Shown: positions 1-5,704 of the stretch, piece after piece | Layout: every line of letters begins with the position of its first letter | Position numbering within the stretch: position 1 is the stretch's first letter | The notes under the pieces: model-generated | Told to the model about the DNA's origin: nothing | Database searches by the model: none | Seen by the model: the letters and a program-made list of their open reading frames with translations, nothing else | Program-made: the position numbers and the translations under genes | Assembly: GCA_017425745.1 (NCBI GenBank) | Contig: JAFOXT010000435.1 | Location: 1-5,704, forward strand | Origin: Clostridia bacterium | Lineage (GTDB): Bacteria; Bacillota; Clostridia; Oscillospirales; Acutalibacteraceae | DNA length: 5,704 bases | Direction: 5' to 3'

Positions 1-108
1 CTGCCAGCAATGAACGGAAATACAGGTATTTTTAAGCTTTTCAAGTGCCTTTTCTGTATCAATGCCGTATTCTGCATAAATATCTTTAGCTTCACTGTAT
101 CGTGACAT
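1..108 (-). CDS. rhaA: L-rhamnose isomerase, N-terminal fragment (runs off the left edge)
   Basis: The first 36 codons of a gene that continues past the left edge. The reading starts at the ATG at 108-106 and gives a charged helical N-terminus (MSRYSEAKDIYAEYG...) ending in ISVHCWQ, which matches the conserved start of L-rhamnose isomerases, where I(S/A)xHCWQGDDV is typical. The enzyme is a cytosolic metal-dependent isomerase that converts L-rhamnose to L-rhamnulose, the substrate of the kinase encoded just upstream. The start is well supported: AAGGAGG lies at 122-116, seven bases before the ATG. The ATG shares one base with the rhaB stop codon (TGATG at 110-106), so translation is probably coupled. 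The metal and sugar ligands are outside the window, so the call rests on the N-terminus plus the operon context. Confidence 0.88.
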   Translation of the reverse strand, partial: MSRYSEAKDIYAEYGIDTEKALEKLKNTCISVHCWQ

Positions 109-1481
109 CAGTCTGCCTCCTTAACATCAAAGGTTTGTTTTATTATTTCTCTTGCTTCGGCAAGAGTTATTTTTTTATCGCTCATAATCTGTGAAATGAT
201 ATTGCCCGTTGCCGTAGCCTCCATAAGTCCCGTAAAGACCTTTTTGCCTGTGTACTCTGCCGTAAGCTTATTGAGGTATCTATCCTTACTTCCGCCGCCG
301 ACAATGTGTATTGCCTTTATCTCTTTGCCGCTGATATCTTCAATTTCTTCGGTTGCTTTTTTATAGGACGCTGCAAGTGAATGGTAAACACTTGAAAGCA
401 CATCACCGAGAGGTAAATCAGGCTTGCCGAGATAGTTTCTTACCGCTTCAATCATATTTTCGGGAGCAAGAAAGGAATTATCATTGGGGTCAATTTTTTC
501 TGTGAAAGAGCTTTCTTTTGCAAGCTCCATCATTTCATCATAGCTAAGCTCTTTGTTTATATTTCTGCGGATATTCTGAAACAACCACATACCCATAATG
601 TTTTTAAGAAAACGGAAGTGGTATTCAATTCCGCCCTCATTTGCAAAGTTAGCCCTCTGCGCTTTTTCGCTGAGCACAGGGTAAGTGTTTTCCGTGCCGA
701 TAAGACTCCATGTGCCCGATGAAATATATACGCTTTCATCATCAATAGGACAGGCCGCAACAGCCGACGCTGTATCGTGTGACGGACAGAGTATAACCTT
801 ACTGTCAAAGCCCACTTCGTCTTTAACCTGCTTTGTCAAGCCTCCCACAACCGTACCCGGAAGTGAAAGAGGACAAAAAATTTCATACGGTATTCCCAGA
901 GCATCAAGAATATATTTATCCCACTGTTTGCTTGCTGCATTGACAAGGTTGCTTGTAGTGGCTTCGGTATACTCGTTGCGTATTTCTCCGGTAAGCCTGA
1001 AGGAAAGATATTCGGGCATCATAAGAAAATGCTTTGCATTATTAAGCTTTCCGCTTTTTTTATCGCAGTAAAGCTGATAAATCGTGTTAAAGATCTGCTT
1101 TTGTATCCCTGTTCGTGAATAAAGCTCTGCCTGAGAAATTATTTCATTTACCTCTTTTACCGCTTCTGCTGTTCTTGAATCGCGGTAAGATACTGCAGGA
1201 AGAATTTCCTTTTTGTTTTCGTCAAGAAGCACATAATCAACACCCCAGGTGTCAATGGCAATTGTTTTCGGCAGCTTACCGATTTTCTTGCACTGTGCAA
1301 TACCTGCCTTAACCTCTCTGAAAAGGCTGTCAACATCCCAGACGAGAGTGCCGTTTTCATTTTTTATGTTGTTTTCAAAGCGGTAGATTTCCTCAAGATG
1401 CAACTTCCCATCTTCAACATATCCCAGAATGTGTCTACCCGAGGACGCACCGATATCTATAGCCAAATAATATGTGTTCAT
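108..1481 (-). CDS. rhaB: Rhamnulokinase
   Basis: A complete 457-residue sugar kinase of the FGGY/ASKHA superfamily, close to the usual rhamnulokinase length (about 460-490). It phosphorylates L-rhamnulose to L-rhamnulose-1-phosphate with ATP in the cytosol. Visible landmarks are the N-terminal phosphate-binding strand AIDIGASSGR (7-16), AIDTWGVDY (75-83), YRDSRT (99-104, typical of rhamnulokinases), MMPEYLSFRLTG (154-165), SHDTASAV (234-241) in which Asp236 is the expected catalytic base, SSGTWSLIG (254-262), the nucleotide-binding IVGGGSKDRYLN (393-404), and EATATGN (421-427). The FRFLKNIMGMWLFQ segment (289-302) is also family-typical. No key residue is missing and there is no frameshift. 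The ATG at 1481-1479 is preceded by AAGGTGG at 1496-1490, eight bases away. It is the first gene of the minus-strand operon, followed immediately by rhaA, and it diverges from an AraC-type regulator. Confidence 0.95.
   Translation of the reverse strand: MNTYYLAIDIGASSGRHILGYVEDGKLHLEEIYRFENNIKNENGTLVWDVDSLFREVKAGIAQCKKIGKLPKTIAIDTWGVDYVLLDENKKEILPAVSYRDSRTAEAVKEVNEIISQAELYSRTGIQKQIFNTIYQLYCDKKSGKLNNAKHFLMMPEYLSFRLTGEIRNEYTEATTSNLVNAASKQWDKYILDALGIPYEIFCPLSLPGTVVGGLTKQVKDEVGFDSKVILCPSHDTASAVAACPIDDESVYISSGTWSLIGTENTYPVLSEKAQRANFANEGGIEYHFRFLKNIMGMWLFQNIRRNINKELSYDEMMELAKESSFTEKIDPNDNSFLAPENMIEAVRNYLGKPDLPLGDVLSSVYHSLAASYKKATEEIEDISGKEIKAIHIVGGGSKDRYLNKLTAEYTGKKVFTGLMEATATGNIISQIMSDKKITLAEAREIIKQTFDVKEAD
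116..122 (-). promoter_or_regulatory. Ribosome binding site of rhaA inside the end of rhaB
   Basis: AAGGAGG on the minus strand, a strong Shine-Dalgarno match seven bases upstream of the rhaA ATG. It lies within the last codons of rhaB, so rhaA can both initiate independently and benefit from re-initiation at the TGATG overlap. It fixes the rhaA start. Confidence 0.8.
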
Positions 1482-1513
1482 TTATCTGCCCACCTTAACA
1501 CTTAAATTAATTC

Positions 1514-1542
1514 ATTATAATAATACCACTATACACCTACAT
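1514..1542 (-). promoter_or_regulatory. Likely rhaBA promoter (good -10, poor -35)
   Basis: On the minus strand a perfect TATAAT lies at 1519-1514, and the hexamer 17 bases upstream (1542-1537, ATGTAG) matches the -35 consensus poorly. A good -10 with a weak -35 is what one expects of a promoter that needs an activator. The paired direct repeats at 1550-1582 lie just upstream of this -35, the usual place for an AraC-type activator. Transcription would start near 1507, giving a leader of about 25 bases. The assignment is inferred from sequence alone, and the AT-rich region offers other possible -10 boxes. Confidence 0.5.
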
Positions 1543-1549
1543 TTTAAAG

Positions 1550-1582
1550 GTCCTTATTTGCTTAAAAAAGTGTCCTTATTTG
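1550..1582. promoter_or_regulatory. Paired direct-repeat operator for the AraC-type regulator
   Basis: GTCCTTATTTG occurs twice as a perfect 11-bp direct repeat, at 1550-1560 and 1572-1582. The offset is 22 bp, about two helical turns, so both copies face the same side of the DNA. AraC-family proteins bind as dimers through two HTH motifs per subunit and commonly use direct half-sites at about 21-22 bp periodicity. The pair lies between the two divergent promoters: one copy is 8 bp upstream of the proposed rhaBA -35, and the other ends 2 bp before the -35 of the regulator gene. This placement suits activation of rhaBA and possibly autoregulation. Binding by the neighbouring regulator is inferred. 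Confidence 0.65.
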
Positions 1583-1584
1583 TA

Positions 1585-1613
1585 TTGATTTTCGTGCAGT
1601 AAAAATGTATAAT
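1585..1613 (+). promoter_or_regulatory. Promoter of the AraC-family regulator gene
   Basis: TTGATT at 1585-1590 and a perfect TATAAT at 1608-1613 are separated by 17 bases, a near-consensus housekeeping sigma-factor promoter. Transcription would begin around 1619-1621, only about 10-12 bases before the ATG, so the Shine-Dalgarno sequence AGGTG (1621-1625) would lie at the very 5' end of the message. The downstream copy of the 11-bp repeat ends 2 bp before the -35. Confidence 0.65.
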
Positions 1614-1630
1614 TTCACAGAGGTGATTCT

Positions 1631-2584
1631 ATGATAAACCGTGAAATTCTGAAAGAGCTTATTCCCATAACAGACGAGGAGCAGGCAATACTTGACGGCA
1701 GAAATACAGTGGACAGCAGTATTTATACAGAAAATGACGATAATATTATTTCTGCCCGAAAGCTCCTTAAAGACGGAAAGCTAATTACAATCAGAACACA
1801 CACAAGATTCATTCACTTTCCTGAGCACACTCACGATTTTGTTGAGCTTGTTTATATGTGCACGGGCAAAACTACCCACATCATAAACGGCAAAACCATT
1901 GACCTTTCAGAAGGCGAGCTTCTTTTTCTCGGTCAGAACGCAAAGCAGGAAATTCTGCCTGCATCAGGCAACGATGTAGCTGTAAACTTTATCATTCTTC
2001 CTCAGTTTTTTGACAAAACACTTGAAATGCTGGGAGCCGAAGAAACGCCTTTAAAAAAGTTCCTTATTGAATCGCTATTCAAAGAAGAAAATCCCGGTTA
2101 TCTGCACTTTAAGGTTTCCGATGTTCTTCCCGTACAGAATCTTATTGAAAATCTTTTGTGGACACTTACAAGCAATGCTTCCAACAAACGAAACATCAAC
2201 CAGACGACTATGGGACTTCTTTTTATGCAGCTGCTCAATCATACGGACAAGCTTGCTTATCAGTCAAAGGAAGAGGCCGCCATACTTCAGATTTTCAAAT
2301 ATATTGAGGAAAACTACAAAAACAGCAGCCTTACCGAAGCGGCAAAGCTGCTGCATTATGACTTTTATTGGTTAAGCCACGAAATAAAAAACCAGACAGG
2401 CAAAACATATACCGAGCTTTTGCAGGACAAACGTCTTTCTCAGGCAGCATACCTACTCAAAAACACTAAAATAGGCATTGACGAAATTTCAAAGGCTGTG
2501 GGCTATGAAAACAAAAGCTATTTCCACAGAATTTTTGCAAAGCAGTTCGGTATGAGTCCGAAGAAGTACAGGGACATTGAATAG
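1631..2584 (+). CDS. AraC-family transcriptional regulator, probable rhamnose operon activator
   Basis: A complete 317-residue regulator with the standard two-part AraC layout. The N-terminal part holds a cupin-type effector domain (about 52-125), seen as FPEHTHDFVELVYM (63-76) with His66 and His68, followed by GK..HIINGKTIDLSEGELLFLG. The C-terminal part (about 218-316) has two helix-turn-helix motifs, around SLTEAAKLLHYDFYWLSHEI (233-252) and IDEISKAVGYENKSYFHRIF (283-302), ending with the family signature GMSPKKYR (307-314). The second HTH with its GY.N.SYF.R.F.K..G pattern is the best-conserved AraC signature. The start is supported by AGAGGTGA at 1619-1626. The gene diverges from rhaBA across a shared control region with paired direct repeats, which points to control of rhamnose use like RhaS/RhaR. 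The effector (L-rhamnose or a derivative) is inferred from context, so no symbol is given. Confidence 0.9.
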   Translation: MINREILKELIPITDEEQAILDGRNTVDSSIYTENDDNIISARKLLKDGKLITIRTHTRFIHFPEHTHDFVELVYMCTGKTTHIINGKTIDLSEGELLFLGQNAKQEILPASGNDVAVNFIILPQFFDKTLEMLGAEETPLKKFLIESLFKEENPGYLHFKVSDVLPVQNLIENLLWTLTSNASNKRNINQTTMGLLFMQLLNHTDKLAYQSKEEAAILQIFKYIEENYKNSSLTEAAKLLHYDFYWLSHEIKNQTGKTYTELLQDKRLSQAAYLLKNTKIGIDEISKAVGYENKSYFHRIFAKQFGMSPKKYRDIE

Positions 2585-2605
2585 CAACCACCCTTATATA
2601 ACAGC

Positions 2606-2633
2606 TACCGCCGAGGATTTCTCCTCGGCGGTA
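2606..2633. terminator. Probable bidirectional terminator hairpin between convergent genes
   Basis: TACCGCCGAGGA (2606-2617) and TCCTCGGCGGTA (2622-2633) form a perfect 12-bp, G+C-rich stem with a four-base TTTC loop. It lies 22 bp after the stop of the AraC-type gene and 20 bp after the stop of the large minus-strand gene, almost centred between the two convergent stops. Neither side has a clean U tract (AGTTATTTATT on the plus side, GCTGTTATATAA on the minus side), so its efficiency in either direction is uncertain. The position strongly suggests shared termination. Confidence 0.75.
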
Positions 2634-2652
2634 AGTTATTTATTCAGTTAAA

Positions 2653-5600
2653 TTAATAATGTGCTGCACCGCATTCACATACGGGATTCATCTTGAACAG
2701 TTTCCAGAAGAATTTAACAATATTCCAGATAAAGCCCATAAATCCGCCCTTGTGGCAAAGGTGGTCACAATCGCCGTCAGCGGGAGCATCGGGAGTATCA
2801 GATTCATCAGGAAGCTTTGAGCCTTCGTCGATTACAGTATCCTTTGCTGCGCAAACAACGCAGGTAGCTGTTTTTGTACCGTCTGCATCCTTTGTTGCAT
2901 CATTGTTAGGGATATATTCCACAAAGATATGAGGTGAAGCTTCAGATTCACCGCACACAAGACAAGATGCACTGTGATTTCCGTCTTCGCTTGCAGTCCA
3001 TGTATCCCAGGTGTGACCGGGAGCATAGGTATTAATTTCAGTATACTTGTAGCTACAATCCTTGCACTTGTATGTAGTTTCACCGTCAACTAAGCAAGAT
3101 GCAGGAGTAACTGTTTCATCGTAATCACACTCATTTATCTCTGTATAACCGCACAGATAGCAGTTTCTTGCATGAGTACCATCGTTATTTGTTCTCCATG
3201 AAGTGTAGGCATGAGTATGATATGCAAAGGTTTTGCTTTCAAGAGCCATATTACAGGTTGAACAATACTTTGTCATCTGACCTTCGTGTTCGGGAGTAGC
3301 TTCAAAATCAACCTTCCATACACCATTGTCATGACCTGTGCTTGCTATTGTTTCTGAACCGATAAGCTTATTACAATCAAGGCAATAAAGAGCCTTTTCA
3401 CCGTCACGGATACAAGTAGGTACTACAGTTGTTACTGCGTAAGTGCTGCCGTGACCCTTTGCAGGAATTACTTCGTTTGAAATAATAGCCTTACAGGTAA
3501 GACAAGTAGTTGTTTTGCTGCCGTCTGTGGTGCAGGTTGCAGGTGTAACTGACTCAACGGGAATATGGTCAGCCTTGGGAATAACCTCTGTAGCCAAGCG
3601 TTTGGAGCAGGTCAGACAGTTTCTGTAGCGTTCACCCTCAACAACGCAGTTGGCGGGAATGTAGGTTATCCAGCCACCGGGACGACAGGTGTGGTTGTTA
3701 CCTGTATCTGTAACTGAAACCTTCATGATAGTAGTCATTTCAAGGTCATCGTTGGTGATGTAGGTCTTTCTGTCGACAGCCTTTGTATAATACTGCTCGT
3801 CGATATCAAATCTAACATAGTATTCACCGAGTTCGTGAGCAATAATTGTCTGTGTGCTGGGGGTCGGCTCAAGTGAAATACCCTTACCCTCTTCATAGGT
3901 AACATCATTACCGTCTTTATCACAAACATACCATGTACCCATACGACCAAGGAAGCCGTAATATGGCATATCAAATTCATTAAGACCAATTGTATTTACA
4001 GTATTAAGGTCAAGCTTACCGCCGATACCGAGAGTATATGCACCGTTGCCTTCGAATCTGATTCTCTTAAGATCATACATGGGATAAATCTGAGTGATTT
4101 CCGTATTGTAGGAGTCGGTTTTGAAGACCATTGTTCCGCCCATAGAGGACATAGGTATGTTGTTTTTTAAATATGAAACAGCAGCATCTAACTCGTTACC
4201 TAACTTACTCCAATCAATATAGTTAATCTTTAACGGTAGGTTATTGTCGTTCTGGTCCTCCCACATACCGTAGGTATAACCGTATGAACGCTCAAATGCC
4301 TTTGATTTTTCATTCCAACGGTTATAAAGATTTTCTGTTGCAGAGATGCCTCCAACTTTTGAATCAGAACCAAATGTTGTAAAAATGCAACCCTGGTCAT
4401 AGTTTGTAATGCTCCATGAGCCTGTATCGGCATCCTGGATATACTGTGCGTTCAGACCGAATACAGCAACCTTATAGGTAACATAAACAGGACAGCTATA
4501 TTCGACGGACTGCTCTACACTGCTCATAGTCTGCTTGATACCAAGCTCTGTGTAAGCAGGAAGTGTAACGCTTGCAGAGCTGGATGTTGAAATAGTTTCG
4601 GAAAGTGATGTGCTTTCTGAATAAGAGGTTCCGATAGCCTGAGATGCAGAAAAACCGACTTCAACACCAACATTGAATATTTCCTGGAGCTTCACGCCTG
4701 CATTAATCTTAATAGACTCGGAGAATGAGTGATTTTCAGATTCACTGAAGCTGCTGGATACTGAAGTGGTTGTTGATTTTGATGAAGATGCACTGACAGA
4801 TGCAGGTGCACTTGTGGGGTTCTGAATATAGGTCATGCTTGTAGAACCGTCATTGCTTTCTATATATGAAACACCGGGAGCTTTATTATTAAAGGCATCC
4901 TTGATAGAGTCATAATTGTCAGCCGCTGTAATATACTGAAGATTTTCTTCGATAACGGGAGTCAGTTTAAAATCATAGTATGCAACGCCAAAGCTTGAGA
5001 ATTCTTTTTCCAACCAGGAAGGTTCGTTCAAATTGGTGATAATATTTGCAAGAACAACCTGCTCATTTTTATTCTTGAAAAGCTCAAAACCTTCTTCATC
5101 GTCGGTACAGAATTTAAGCACTACCTTTTTGAATTCTTCTGCATCGTTTATTTCACCGCAAACATCAATAATCTGGTCAAGCATAACTTCCTGTACCAGA
5201 TTCAAAGATGAATAAGCCTGAAGACCTGTACCTCTTACGCAGTCATCGTTAAGATCACCTGTAGCATAAGGATTGGGATCACCTAACTGTGTATACAGGT
5301 CTACATCATTTTTGTCATCAGCTAAATCCTGACCGTAATACTCATCGAATGTATCGCCTAATTCCCAGTTCCATCCGTATCCTTTACCGGCAGCCTTGAA
5401 TACGTTTGCGGCAACCCAACCCCAAAGAGAAGAAGCTGTCTGATAAGTTGGTTCAATGGGTATCCACGATGGTATGTCTATCTTAGTCCGTGGGATATCT
5501 GAGGTAAGAACTTTTTTATAGAACTGTCCGACACTAAGATCTTCAACAGCACCACCATCGCCACCGAAGATATCATAATATTCGGTATTACCGACTTTAA

Positions 5601-5704
5601 TTGTCTTAAAGCCTACTCTGTTGCCGTTATCATCATAAACGACTTCTATTTCAGCTTTTGGTTTTGCTGCAAGTGCAACTGAACAGCAAGAGAAAATGGT
5701 AAGA
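2653..5704 (-). CDS. Large exported surface protein: aerolysin/ETX-MTX2-like module, CxxC repeats and Cys/aromatic tail (5' end outside window)
   Basis: The minus-strand frame is open from the stop at 2655-2653 to the right edge, 1016 visible residues. Residue 1 is taken here as the codon at 5703-5701. No stop interrupts 5206-5704, and the first residues (LTIFSCCSVALAAKPK) are the end of a Sec signal peptide, so the true start lies a few codons beyond the edge. Next come an unassigned N-terminal region (about 14-296); a Ser/Thr-rich beta-rich segment resembling aerolysin/ETX-MTX2 pore-forming toxins (about 297-416); a region without recognised family; a possible Ig-like domain (about 544-638); eight CxxC-bearing repeats (about 671-961); an acidic Pro/Asp linker; and a tail with Cys motifs around an aromatic helix (977-1016). 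The protein should be secreted and may be held at the cell surface. The pore-forming assignment is by pattern only, and no activity is established. It is convergent with the regulator gene, so it is not part of the rhamnose operon. Confidence 0.85.
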   Translation of the reverse strand, partial: LTIFSCCSVALAAKPKAEIEVVYDDNGNRVGFKTIKVGNTEYYDIFGGDGGAVEDLSVGQFYKKVLTSDIPRTKIDIPSWIPIEPTYQTASSLWGWVAANVFKAAGKGYGWNWELGDTFDEYYGQDLADDKNDVDLYTQLGDPNPYATGDLNDDCVRGTGLQAYSSLNLVQEVMLDQIIDVCGEINDAEEFKKVVLKFCTDDEEGFELFKNKNEQVVLANIITNLNEPSWLEKEFSSFGVAYYDFKLTPVIEENLQYITAADNYDSIKDAFNNKAPGVSYIESNDGSTSMTYIQNPTSAPASVSASSSKSTTTSVSSSFSESENHSFSESIKINAGVKLQEIFNVGVEVGFSASQAIGTSYSESTSLSETISTSSSASVTLPAYTELGIKQTMSSVEQSVEYSCPVYVTYKVAVFGLNAQYIQDADTGSWSITNYDQGCIFTTFGSDSKVGGISATENLYNRWNEKSKAFERSYGYTYGMWEDQNDNNLPLKINYIDWSKLGNELDAAVSYLKNNIPMSSMGGTMVFKTDSYNTEITQIYPMYDLKRIRFEGNGAYTLGIGGKLDLNTVNTIGLNEFDMPYYGFLGRMGTWYVCDKDGNDVTYEEGKGISLEPTPSTQTIIAHELGEYYVRFDIDEQYYTKAVDRKTYITNDDLEMTTIMKVSVTDTGNNHTCRPGGWITYIPANCVVEGERYRNCLTCSKRLATEVIPKADHIPVESVTPATCTTDGSKTTTCLTCKAIISNEVIPAKGHGSTYAVTTVVPTCIRDGEKALYCLDCNKLIGSETIASTGHDNGVWKVDFEATPEHEGQMTKYCSTCNMALESKTFAYHTHAYTSWRTNNDGTHARNCYLCGYTEINECDYDETVTPASCLVDGETTYKCKDCSYKYTEINTYAPGHTWDTWTASEDGNHSASCLVCGESEASPHIFVEYIPNNDATKDADGTKTATCVVCAAKDTVIDEGSKLPDESDTPDAPADGDCDHLCHKGGFMGFIWNIVKFFWKLFKMNPVCECGAAHY
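2656..2775 (-). other. C-terminal tail: Cys motif, aromatic amphipathic helix, Cys motif
   Basis: Visible residues 977-1016. After an acidic Pro/Asp linker come DCDHLCHKGG (978-987), GFIWNIVKFFWKLF (990-1003), and CECGAAHY at the extreme C-terminus (1009-1016). The hydrophobic/aromatic core carries only two lysines, so it could insert into or lie on a membrane, but it ends in a Cys-rich hairpin-like cap instead of the basic tail of a sortase substrate. I recall similar C-termini on other large repeat proteins of Clostridia, which would make this a shared terminal module. Function is unknown. Confidence 0.6.
2821..3693 (-). repeat. Eight CxxC-bearing protein repeats in the large exported protein
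   Basis: Visible residues about 671-961 contain eight CxxC pairs, at 696/699, 734/737, 774/777, 814/817, 848/851, 880/883, 914/917 and 948/951. Spacings are 38, 40, 40, 34, 32, 34 and 34 residues. Two interleaved types are seen. One is P-x-C-x-x-(D/E)-G-(x)-(x)-(x)-x-x-C-x-x-C...E-x-I-(P/A)...GH (for example PATCTTDGSKTTTCLTC). The other is W-x-(T/A)-x-x-D-G-(T/N)-H-x-x-x-C-x-x-C-G (repeats 5 and 7). Such repeats recur in surface proteins of gut Clostridia. They may bind metal or form disulfides. The repeats differ in codon sequence, so they are old, not recent duplications. Confidence 0.75.
3790..4074 (-). other. Possible Ig-like beta-sandwich domain within the large protein
   Basis: Visible residues about 544-638. 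The segment reads YDLKRIRFEGNGAYTLGIGG.KLDLNTV...F, then MGTWYVCDKDGNDVTYEEGKGISLEPTP, ending with TIIAHELGEYYVRFDID. The order G-x-KLDL, a W-Y-V-x-D-x-D-G turn, and a terminal G-x-Y-x-V-x-F strand is what bacterial Ig-like surface domains often show. No catalytic motif is seen. The boundaries are approximate and the call is tentative. Confidence 0.35.
4456..4815 (-). other. Aerolysin/ETX-MTX2-like beta-pore-forming module within the large protein
   Basis: Visible residues about 297-416. A Ser/Thr-dominated stretch (37 of 84 residues at 297-380) carries long runs of alternating polar residues (SVSSSFSESENHSFSES, then GTSYSESTSLSETISTSSS), separated by INAGVKLQEIFNVGVEVGFS. It is followed by VTLPAYTELGIKQ. 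Alternating Ser/Thr strands around a Gly/Val amphipathic tongue, a SYS motif, and then a P-A-x-T turn are typical of ETX/MTX2 and aerolysin-type toxins. In those toxins the segment refolds into a transmembrane beta-barrel hairpin after oligomerisation. This is pattern recognition only. A non-toxic beta-rich surface module with the same fold is equally possible. Confidence 0.55.
5659..5703 (-). other. C-terminal half of a Sec signal peptide of the large exported protein
   Basis: The first visible codons encode LTIFSCCSVALAAKPK: a hydrophobic stretch ending in A-L-A followed by A-K-P-K, a good signal peptidase I site (cleavage expected after Ala12 or Ala13). The positively charged n-region and start codon must lie just outside the window. 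The Cys pair is not in a lipobox, because Ser rather than Ala/Gly precedes it. Confidence 0.75.

Noticed and set aside
557..1360. Open frames of 65-128 codons on either strand overlapping rhaB
   Set aside because: They lie wholly inside a well-supported kinase gene, have no recognisable domains, and read as out-of-frame shadows of it.
1482..1630. Catabolite-repression (cre) site or riboswitch in the divergent intergenic region
   Set aside because: No palindrome matching the cre consensus and no structured leader were seen. The paired direct repeats and two promoters account for most of the 149 bp.
2067..2375. A 102-codon plus-strand frame inside the AraC-type gene
   Set aside because: It is a frame shadow. 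The AraC reading has a full cupin and double HTH, and this frame has no domain.
2797..2814. LPDES in the linker of the large protein as a sortase (LPXTG) motif
   Set aside because: The Thr-Gly is absent, and the following hydrophobic segment is flanked by Cys motifs and ends in CECGAAHY, not a basic tail.
2693..5215. Several open frames of 60-85 codons inside the large exported protein gene, on both strands
   Set aside because: All are shadows of the continuous large frame, with low-complexity or implausible compositions and no supporting signals.
5680..5703. Lipoprotein signal at the Cys pair in the signal peptide
   Set aside because: The residues before the Cys (IFS) do not fit a lipobox, which needs Ala or Gly directly before Cys. 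A signal peptidase I site fits better.
1..5704. CRISPR arrays, tRNA or rRNA genes, insertion sequences
   Set aside because: No repeat-spacer pattern, cloverleaf, rRNA-like stretch, terminal inverted repeats or transposase coding sequence was seen.

Overview
The window looks like chromosomal DNA from a low-to-moderate G+C anaerobic member of the Clostridia, most likely a gut Oscillospiraceae/Ruminococcus-type or Lachnospiraceae-type organism. This is inferred from the strong AGGAGG-type ribosome binding sites, the AT-rich intergenic DNA, the rhamnose operon with an AraC-type regulator, and a large exported protein whose Cys-rich repeats and C-terminal tail resemble surface proteins of that group.

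Left part (1-1630, minus strand): the start of an L-rhamnose catabolic operon. rhaB (rhamnulokinase, complete) is followed by rhaA (L-rhamnose isomerase), of which only the first 36 codons are present before the window ends. The two genes overlap by one base (TGATG). A 149-bp divergent intergenic region (1482-1630) separates rhaB from a plus-strand AraC-family regulator. It holds two perfect 11-bp direct repeats exactly 22 bp apart. On one side they adjoin the likely rhaBA promoter, and on the other they almost touch the -35 box of the regulator promoter. The simplest reading is that the regulator senses rhamnose or a derivative, binds these repeats, activates rhaBA and possibly controls itself. 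RhaA then converts L-rhamnose to L-rhamnulose and RhaB phosphorylates it to L-rhamnulose-1-phosphate. The aldolase step must be encoded elsewhere.

Centre (2585-2652): a short convergent junction with a perfect 12-bp-stem hairpin that probably terminates transcription from both sides.

Right part (2653-5704, minus strand): one very large gene that is open all the way to the right edge. Its first visible residues are the end of a Sec signal peptide, so the true start lies just outside the window, and the internal TTG at 5203-5205 is not a real start. The exported protein (1016 residues visible) has four parts after an unassigned N-terminal region: a Ser/Thr-rich segment with the look of an aerolysin/ETX-MTX2-type beta-pore-forming module, a possible Ig-like domain, eight CxxC-containing repeats, and a short C-terminal tail (Cys motif, aromatic amphipathic helix, Cys motif). 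This architecture, a possible pore-forming module joined to a cell-surface-type repeat and tail, is the most unusual thing in the window. It has no evident functional link to the rhamnose genes beyond adjacency.
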